DNA of 28,557 nucleotides from Brumimicrobium sp964346075 (GTDB lineage Bacteria; Bacteroidota; Bacteroidia; Flavobacteriales_D; Crocinitomicaceae). The stretch is taken from contig CAYFTH010000033.1 in assembly GCA_964346075.1 (NCBI GenBank), positions 1 through 28,557 of the forward strand, read 5' to 3'. The notes under the pieces were generated by a model. It ran no database searches and was not told the DNA's origin. It saw only the letters and a list, made by a program, of their open reading frames with translations. The translations under genes were made by a program, and so were the position numbers. How positions within the stretch are numbered: the first letter of the stretch is position 1; each line of letters starts with the position of its first letter. Positions 23,276 through 28,557 of this stretch are shown here, piece by piece.

Positions 23276-23720
23276 ATAGGACTTGATTAATTCGCTTATT
23301 TTTTTTCTGAAAAACAATTTCATCGCCTCTTTCTTTCCTTTTTAACAATTGGCCTATAGGTGAAGCCATCTAAATAGCAAGCAATAGGAACCCTTGAATT
23401 CTTACTTTTCCAAGTGCGGGTCCGAGTAAAATCCATTGGTCATCCAGCTGGACAAGTGCACCTGGCTGACACTCTTTATAAGCACGCGACAGCTTCAATT
23501 GATCTAGTTGACTGTATTGATGTTGCAGCTGTTTCCACTGGTGGTGCATGCGCTCAATTTCGCGCTGGACCATTTCACGACTCGTTTCATACTTGTCCCC
23601 GGCACTACTTTTGGTGTCTCCATCGCGCGATTGTATCAAACCTTGAAGATCCTCTTTTGCTGTCAGTATTCGCTGCTCAACAATCGTTTTTAACTCCTGA
23701 ATCAATACTGATTTCTCCAT
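23274..23720 (-). pseudogene. GreA-like protein gene interrupted by in-frame TAG
   Basis: The open part encodes 116 residues (23720 to TAG at 23372-23370). It has an N-terminal coiled coil with the block SSAGDKYETSREMVQREIER, typical of a GreA/GreB-like family in Bacteroidota that is often misnamed 3-oxoacyl-ACP synthase. Normal members are about 150 residues and end with a SPIGQxLxGKKxGD motif. Here the TAG is followed in the same frame by MASPIGQLLKRKERGDEI and more, ending at TAA 23276-23274, which gives 148 positions in all. So one nonsense codon separates the body from an intact C-terminus. It may be a recent pseudogene, a truncated but functional protein, suppressed, or a sequencing error. 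It is the last gene after aroA (17-nt gap). Confidence 0.8.
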
Positions 23721-23737
23721 TGTTCTATGACTCCGTT

Positions 23738-25003
23738 TTATGCTGTGATCGCTTCAAAATCTTGATAAAATAATGGATAGGACTTTCGAATCGCATCTGG
23801 TGCCTCAATAAAAATAGCTGATTCTGATCGCAAAGCGAGAAGAGACAACGCCATAGCCATTCGATGGTCATGATGTGAATGAACGGTCCCACCTGCGATA
23901 GCTGCTCCTTTCTGTAACCCGTTAATAATCAATTCATCTCCATCTCGCTTAAGGACAACACCAAGTTTCGCGAATTCATCAATAAGTGCCTGCGCACGAT
24001 CACTTTCCTTGTGAGCTAAACGGTGGACACCCGCGATACTTGACTGACCTTCAATCATGGCTGCAAGCGCAACGAGAGGAGGAAATAAATCCGGACAATG
24101 CGTCGCATCAAAATGAAAAGGCTGAAGATTTCCCCGGCGAACATGCAGTTCACCTTCTTTCCAGGCATAATATCCGTTTGCTTTGGTTACTACATCCAAA
24201 ATAGCGCGGTCAGCCTGAATCGTATTTCGCTGAAGTCCGCTCAACTTCAATTCGCCTCCGATAAGCGCCGCGACGATAAGAAAAGCAGCCCCACTCCAGT
24301 CGCCTTCAACATCGTAAACAGCTAACCGTTGAATGGATTGATTTCCTTTCACATAAAAGGTATTAAAATTATGATGTTCAACCTCAAGACTAAATTCCCG
24401 CATAATTTTCATGGTCATCTCCACATAGGGAATACTTTTTAGATCCTTTACGTTGATCGTTAAATCGAAAGGTAAGAATGGAGCTACAATTAAGAGTCCA
24501 GTCAAGAGTTGGGAGCTCGTCGAACCATCTATTTTCAACGAATTGGGTTTGGTGGCGCCAGCAATAACCAGTGGAAGCTTACCATTATTACAGTTTACAT
24601 GCTTCCCCATTTGTTGTAAGGCATCCACAACCATATCCATAGGCCGATTTAAAATCGATCCCGTACCTTTGACGGTAAATGATTGATCTGTCAGCAAACT
24701 AAAGGCACTAAATAAGCGGGTACTCAGTCCTGCTTCACCACAATTGATCGTATATTTTTTTTCAAGGTTAAAATTACTTTTTACGTGAACGAGACCATCC
24801 TGTTGTTGCACTGAAGCCCCAAGTCGTTCAATAACATTAAATGCAGCAACCACATCATCGCACGCTGTTATTTGGTTCAATGTCACGCCGCTTTTGGATA
24901 AAGCAGCAAGCGCGATAGCTCGTTGTGCATAACTTTTAGATCCTGGTACTTGAACATTTCCTTGGACCAATTGGCGAGGTGTAATGCTTTTTTCTTGATT
25001 CAT
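23738..25003 (-). CDS. aroA: 3-phosphoshikimate 1-carboxyvinyltransferase (EPSP synthase)
   Basis: About 421 residues from the ATG at 25003, 5 nt after the methyltransferase stop. The enzyme joins phosphoenolpyruvate and shikimate-3-phosphate in aromatic amino acid synthesis. Motifs: VPGSKSYAQRA with Lys23, INCGEAGLSTRLF (86-98), DGSTSSQLLTGLL, VEGDWSGAAF with the catalytic-region Asp, HKESDRAQAL and HHDHRMAMAL. The full set indicates an active enzyme. The GEAGLSTRLF loop differs from the NAGTAMRP of the E. coli enzyme, keeping the Gly and Arg but not the Thr and Pro. It lies between a TrmH-type gene and the GreA-like gene, with tight spacing. A frame reaching 25060 would overlap the upstream gene and is not preferred. 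Confidence 0.96.
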   Translation of the reverse strand: MNQEKSITPRQLVQGNVQVPGSKSYAQRAIALAALSKSGVTLNQITACDDVVAAFNVIERLGASVQQQDGLVHVKSNFNLEKKYTINCGEAGLSTRLFSAFSLLTDQSFTVKGTGSILNRPMDMVVDALQQMGKHVNCNNGKLPLVIAGATKPNSLKIDGSTSSQLLTGLLIVAPFLPFDLTINVKDLKSIPYVEMTMKIMREFSLEVEHHNFNTFYVKGNQSIQRLAVYDVEGDWSGAAFLIVAALIGGELKLSGLQRNTIQADRAILDVVTKANGYYAWKEGELHVRRGNLQPFHFDATHCPDLFPPLVALAAMIEGQSSIAGVHRLAHKESDRAQALIDEFAKLGVVLKRDGDELIINGLQKGAAIAGGTVHSHHDHRMAMALSLLALRSESAIFIEAPDAIRKSYPLFYQDFEAITA

Positions 25004-25008
25004 CCTGA

Positions 25009-25545
25009 TTATTTCAATGAAAATTTGCGAATCAGTTCCCAAAGCACAACTCCAGCGCATACGGAAACATTGAGACTATGCTTAGTTCCAAATTGAGGAA
25101 CTTCCAAAACCTTGTCCGAAGCATCCACAACATGCTGTTGTACGCCATCGACTTCGTTACCCATAATTAGGGCGTACTTGTTATCCGTTCTTACATCCAG
25201 GTCTTGTAAAGCAGTTGTTTCCTCTGTCTGCTCCACCGCACAAATCGTGAATCCCTCTTCCTTTAATCTTGTTACAAGTTCATCAATAGCTTCAATATAT
25301 TCCCATTCAACCGACTCTGTCGCTCCCAAAGCCGTTTTTTGTATTTCGCGATGAGGGGGCTGTGCAGTGATACCACAGATATAAATCTTCTCAACATTGA
25401 AAGCGTCTCCTGTTCGAAAAAAGGTCCCTACATTGGATAAACTCCTGATGTTGTCCAACACCAGAACAATAGGGAATTTTTCCGCCTTTTTAAAGTCCTC
25501 CACAGAGGGGCGATTGAGTTCCCATAGTTTTAGTTTTCTGTTCAT
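25009..25545 (-). CDS. SpoU/TrmH-family RNA methyltransferase
   Basis: A 178-residue SPOUT-class enzyme that methylates a ribose in tRNA or rRNA using S-adenosylmethionine. The three knot motifs are present: DNIRSLSNVGTFFRTGDAF (motif 1, with Asn38 and Arg44), ALIMGNEVDGV (motif 2, Gly129-Asn130-Glu131) and VPQFGTKHSLNVSVCAG (motif 3, about 149-165). It lacks the extra N-terminal RNA-binding domain of RlmB-type enzymes, so it is a short TrmH-like protein; the target nucleotide is unknown. It heads the operon with aroA and diverges from mutS. Confidence 0.9.
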   Translation of the reverse strand: MNRKLKLWELNRPSVEDFKKAEKFPIVLVLDNIRSLSNVGTFFRTGDAFNVEKIYICGITAQPPHREIQKTALGATESVEWEYIEAIDELVTRLKEEGFTICAVEQTEETTALQDLDVRTDNKYALIMGNEVDGVQQHVVDASDKVLEVPQFGTKHSLNVSVCAGVVLWELIRKFSLK

Positions 25546-25574
25546 AAATTTTCAAAAATGTTGGAAATTTATTG

Positions 25575-25605
25575 TTGCACTCCCCAAACGTTCCTTGTAT
25601 TTTTA
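25575..25605 (+). promoter_or_regulatory. mutS promoter
   Basis: TTG at 25575-25577 and TATTTTTA at 25598-25605, 20 nt apart, match the Bacteroidota -33/-7 pattern with one mismatch in the -7 box. The predicted start lies about 25-30 nt before the TTG start codon, and downstream of all ATG codons in the longer upstream frame, so it supports the TTG start. Confidence 0.5.
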
Positions 25606-25636
25606 CAGTTCGCAAAATAACATAAAGTATTTCATT

Positions 25637-28264
25637 TTGGCCAAAAGAAGTAAAGAAAAAAAGTCGAGCGAAACACCGCTCATGAAGCAATACAACAAAA
25701 TAAAAGCAAAACACCCCGGAGCCTTGTTATTGTTTCGCGTGGGAGACTTTTACGAAACTTTTGGCGAAGATGCTGTAAAAGCCGCGAAAATATTAGGTAT
25801 TATTTTGACGAAGCGAAAGAATGGTGCTGCCTCACACATTGAATTGGCTGGGTTTCCTCACCATTCTCTTGAAGTTTACCTCCCAAAACTAGTGAGGGCT
25901 GGAGAACGCGTTGCTGTCTGCGATCAATTGGAAGACCCGAAGATGACCAAAAAAATCGTAAAACGGGGCGTTACAGAACTGGTTACCCCCGGTGTTGCGA
26001 TGAATGATCAAGTCCTGGAGCAGAACAAAAACAACTTTTTGGCTGCAGTTCACATAGGTAAAAAGAAAAATGGGGTTGCATTTTTGGATATTTCAACGGG
26101 AGAATTCTTAGCAGCTGAAGGCAACTTCGATTACATTGATAAGGTATTGCAAGGATTTGAACCGAGCGAAGTTTTATATTCCAAACAACAGCATAACAAG
26201 TACGAGGAATATTTTAGCGATCGTTTTTACACTTTTAAGCTTGAAGATTGGGTTTTCACTGAAGATTTTGGTCGGGAAACACTATTGAACCATTTTGGCA
26301 CCAAAAATCTGAAGGGATTCGGTGTGGATAATTTATCGCATGGAATAGTAGCTGCCGGAGCCATACTACATTATATATCTGAAGCCCAACACGATAAAGT
26401 CGGTCATATCACTAAAATCAGTCGTATTGAGGAGGACAAGTACGTGTGGCTCGATCGTTTTACAGTGAAAAACCTCGAGTTAGCGCATCCTCAACACGAA
26501 AACGGCGGAACGTTACTCGGGGTAATTGACGGTACCGTTACTCCTATGGGGGGTAGACTGATGAAACGATGGGTATTACTTCCCCTGAAAGAAAAATCTC
26601 AAATTGACCAGCGCCTGGATGCAGTAGGTGCACTCATTGAACACGAAGAACTTCGTTATGAAATAGGAGAACGACTTAAAGCAATCAATGACCTTGAACG
26701 ACTTGCTTCGAAAGTAGCCGTAGGAAAAATCAATCCGAAAGAGGTTAATCAATTGAAAAAAACCCTGCAGCAGATTCCTCCGATTATTGATCTATTGCAA
26801 ACGACAAAAGAGAAAGCTTTACTCTCCATTGCAGATCGACTAAACCCTTGTCATCAATTACTCGAGATCATTAATGAACAGCTGTTTAAAGACGCGGCCA
26901 TTCAAGTTGGTAAAGGTCAAGTAATTGCAGATGGCTTTAACGAAGAATTAGATGAATATAGAGCACTCTCAAATTCAAGTCGGACTTTCTTAGAGCAACT
27001 CCAACAACGCGAATCAGAACGAACGGGGATCACGAGTCTCAAAGTCGCTTTCAACAATGTATTTGGATACTACATTGAGGTGCGCAACACGCACAAAGAT
27101 AAAGTACCCGAAGAATGGATTCGAAAACAAACATTGGTGAGTGCCGAACGCTACATTACAGAAGAACTTAAGGAATACGAACAGAAAATTTTAGGTGCGG
27201 AAGAAAAAATATTGGTTTTAGAGCGCCAGCTTTTCCAGGATTTGGTGTTCACCATGGCAGATTATATCAATCCCATCCAGTTTAATGCTCAATTACTGGC
27301 TCAGCTAGATGGTTTAAATGGATTTGCCAACATCTCTCAAAAAAATGCATACGATCGGCCAAACATCACCGAAGACTATAGCTTGAACATTAAAGAAGGA
27401 CGTCATCCTGTTATCGAACAACAAATGCCACTGGGTGAAGCCTATATCCCCAATGATATTTATCTCGATAACGACAGTCAGCAAATTATGATGATCACCG
27501 GACCTAATATGTCTGGAAAAAGTGCGCTACTCCGTCAAACTGCGCTGATTAGCTTAATGGCTCAGATCGGTTGCTATGTCCCGGCAAAACAAGCAGACCT
27601 CGGTATTGTCGATAAAGTATTCACCCGAGTAGGTGCGTCGGACAACATCTCTTCAGGAGAATCAACCTTCATGGTAGAGATGAATGAAACCGCAAGTATT
27701 CTGAATAATTTATCCCCTCGCAGTCTGGTACTTCTCGATGAAATTGGTCGCGGCACCTCCACTTATGACGGAATTTCGATCGCATGGGCGATTGCAGAAT
27801 ACATCCACCAGCATCCATCTGCACATTGTAAAACGCTGTTTGCTACCCATTATCATGAGTTAAACGAAATGACTAATAAATTTCCCCGCATTAAAAATTT
27901 CACTGTGGCTGTAAAAGAAGTAGGAACAAAAATCTTATTCTTGCGCAAGCTAGTTGAAGGCGGAAGCGAGCACAGTTTTGGTATTCATGTAGCTAAACTT
28001 GCGGGCATGCCGAATCCGGTAGTTGAGCGTGCCTCTAAGATGTTAAAAGAGTTAGAAGCCTCCAATCGTGGAAATGATCGCGAAAAAGTAAAAGAAGCCG
28101 GCGAAGCAGATGATATGCAACTCAGTTTTTTTCAACTCGACGACCCTGTATTAGAACAAATTCGGGAAGAAGTTGAAAATATGGACATTGACACTCTGAC
28201 TCCTGTAGAAGCACTATTCAAATTAAATGAAATTAAAAAGCTCACTGGAGGAAAGAAAAACTAA
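25637..28264 (+). CDS. mutS: DNA mismatch repair protein MutS
   Basis: About 875 residues if translation begins at the TTG at 25637, giving a start (M)AKRSKEKKSSETPLMKQYN that matches the usual Bacteroidota MutS N-terminus. The open frame continues upstream to 25397 but there it is antisense to the methyltransferase gene and lies before the promoter. The mismatch-recognition Phe-x-Glu is Phe38/Glu40 in GDFYETFGEDA. Connector, lever and clamp domains follow. The ATPase has Walker A GPNMSGKS (622-629), STFMVEM, Walker B LVLLDE (697-702) with GRGTSTYDG, and FATHYHEL. The C-terminal helix-turn-helix dimerisation part is present. All expected domains are intact. MutS recognises mismatches after replication and recruits MutL. 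Confidence 0.96.
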   Translation: MAKRSKEKKSSETPLMKQYNKIKAKHPGALLLFRVGDFYETFGEDAVKAAKILGIILTKRKNGAASHIELAGFPHHSLEVYLPKLVRAGERVAVCDQLEDPKMTKKIVKRGVTELVTPGVAMNDQVLEQNKNNFLAAVHIGKKKNGVAFLDISTGEFLAAEGNFDYIDKVLQGFEPSEVLYSKQQHNKYEEYFSDRFYTFKLEDWVFTEDFGRETLLNHFGTKNLKGFGVDNLSHGIVAAGAILHYISEAQHDKVGHITKISRIEEDKYVWLDRFTVKNLELAHPQHENGGTLLGVIDGTVTPMGGRLMKRWVLLPLKEKSQIDQRLDAVGALIEHEELRYEIGERLKAINDLERLASKVAVGKINPKEVNQLKKTLQQIPPIIDLLQTTKEKALLSIADRLNPCHQLLEIINEQLFKDAAIQVGKGQVIADGFNEELDEYRALSNSSRTFLEQLQQRESERTGITSLKVAFNNVFGYYIEVRNTHKDKVPEEWIRKQTLVSAERYITEELKEYEQKILGAEEKILVLERQLFQDLVFTMADYINPIQFNAQLLAQLDGLNGFANISQKNAYDRPNITEDYSLNIKEGRHPVIEQQMPLGEAYIPNDIYLDNDSQQIMMITGPNMSGKSALLRQTALISLMAQIGCYVPAKQADLGIVDKVFTRVGASDNISSGESTFMVEMNETASILNNLSPRSLVLLDEIGRGTSTYDGISIAWAIAEYIHQHPSAHCKTLFATHYHELNEMTNKFPRIKNFTVAVKEVGTKILFLRKLVEGGSEHSFGIHVAKLAGMPNPVVERASKMLKELEASNRGNDREKVKEAGEADDMQLSFFQLDDPVLEQIREEVENMDIDTLTPVEALFKLNEIKKLTGGKKN

Positions 28265-28390
28265 ACAAGCTTCTGCAATGATCATCTTTTCACTATTGTA
28301 ATAGGATGGATAACTTGTTTCGAATTAAAGGCGTATATTTTTTTCTGAAAAAAATTTTGTTTTAACGGTCTTAGGAAAATAAATTACTCT

Positions 28391-28398
28391 TATATTTG
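28391..28398 (+). promoter_or_regulatory. -7 box for the tRNA-Gly transcript
   Basis: TATATTTG is a perfect TAnnTTTG about 100 nt before tRNA-Gly. A TTA at the proper distance (17 nt upstream) may serve as a weak -33. The region between mutS and this box (28265-28390) shows no gene. Confidence 0.5.
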
Positions 28399-28442
28399 TG
28401 CCCGCAAAAGAAAACGATCTTTTAAAAATTTAGGACTTAATA

Positions 28443-28490
28443 TTTAGAGTTTAGAGTTGATGTTCTAAACTCACAACTCTAAACTTTAAA
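28443..28490. repeat. Inverted repeat made of TTTAGAG heptamers
   Basis: Arms TTTAGAGTTTAGAGTTG (28443-28459) and CAACTCTAAACTTTAAA (28474-28490) pair over 17 positions with one G-T. Each arm is itself a near-direct repeat of a TTTAGAG unit, and the 14-nt loop carries another partial copy (TTCTAAACTC). It lies between the promoter and tRNA-Gly. Confidence 0.75.
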
Positions 28491-28499
28491 CTAACATAA

Positions 28500-28557
28500 G
28501 CGAGAGTAGCTCAGCTGGTAGAGCACAACCTTGCCAAGGTTGGGGTCGCGGGTTCGA
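28500..28557 (+). tRNA. tRNA-Gly(GCC), cut by window end
   Basis: Starts GCGAGAG (acceptor arm) then TA GCTC...GAGC (D arm), anticodon stem CAACC-TTGCCAA-GGTTG with anticodon GCC, and the T arm GCGGGTTCGA. About 58 of some 73 bases are present; the 3' half of the T arm and acceptor are outside the window. The anticodon GCC reads GGC and GGT glycine codons. Confidence 0.95.

Noticed and set aside
25397..25636. N-terminal extension of MutS
   Set aside because: The extra 80 codons are antisense to the methyltransferase gene, precede the promoter and have no counterpart in MutS proteins.
28443..28490. CRISPR repeat or attachment site
   Set aside because: The heptamers are adjacent with no spacers of regular length, and no integrase or cas gene is present.

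Overview
The window is chromosomal DNA from a member of the Bacteroidota, most likely a marine or aquatic Flavobacteriales-type bacterium. Evidence is type IX secretion (T9SS) C-terminal sorting domains on two proteins, many short lipoprotein signals, a DUF5777-type outer-membrane barrel, a WG-repeat lipoprotein, the Bacteroidota -7 promoter element TAnnTTTG upstream of many genes, and little sign of Shine-Dalgarno sequences. I see no insertion sequence, integrase, phage gene or CRISPR array. The genes are densely packed, often with overlapping ends.

Layout. 1-686: a short unassigned lead, then a small secreted beta-rich protein. 741-4746 (minus): an operon of M61 peptidase with PDZ, sialidase-like BNR lipoprotein and tandem OmpA-domain protein, divergent from a coiled-coil lipoprotein (4830-5693). 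5784-9614 (minus): WG-repeat lipoprotein, TonB-like transducer and an AAC(3)-fold acetyltransferase, with overlapping ends. 9684-11655 (minus): DASS-type anion/dicarboxylate transporter and a TetR-type regulator. 11841-15794 (plus): an amidohydrolase lipoprotein and a T9SS-secreted FG-GAP protein. 15807-17637: divergent ispE and accA. 17638-18687: gene-poor, with one small lipoprotein and a terminator. 18688-21875 (minus): a four-gene cytochrome and outer-membrane barrel operon. 22030-23040 (plus): YbaB/EbfC, 5-formyl-THF cyclo-ligase and a 51-residue membrane protein. 23274-25545 (minus): TrmH-type methyltransferase, aroA and a GreA-like gene interrupted by an in-frame TAG. 25637-28264 (plus): mutS. 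The window ends inside tRNA-Gly(GCC).

The most interesting block is 18688-21875. It encodes a diheme c-type cytochrome with SoxA-like features, an outer-membrane barrel, a small lipoprotein with an unusual CX4CH motif, and a T9SS-exported protein with one CXXCH just after its signal. Together they could carry electrons or heme-bound ligands from periplasm to cell surface, in the manner of a porin-cytochrome conduit but built from Bacteroidota parts. That function is inference. Two other signals stand out. The GreA-like gene has an intact family-type C-terminus after a single TAG. Three genes (ispE, the DASS transporter and the WG lipoprotein) have a perfect -7 box only 4-6 nt before the start codon, which suggests leaderless or nearly leaderless transcripts.
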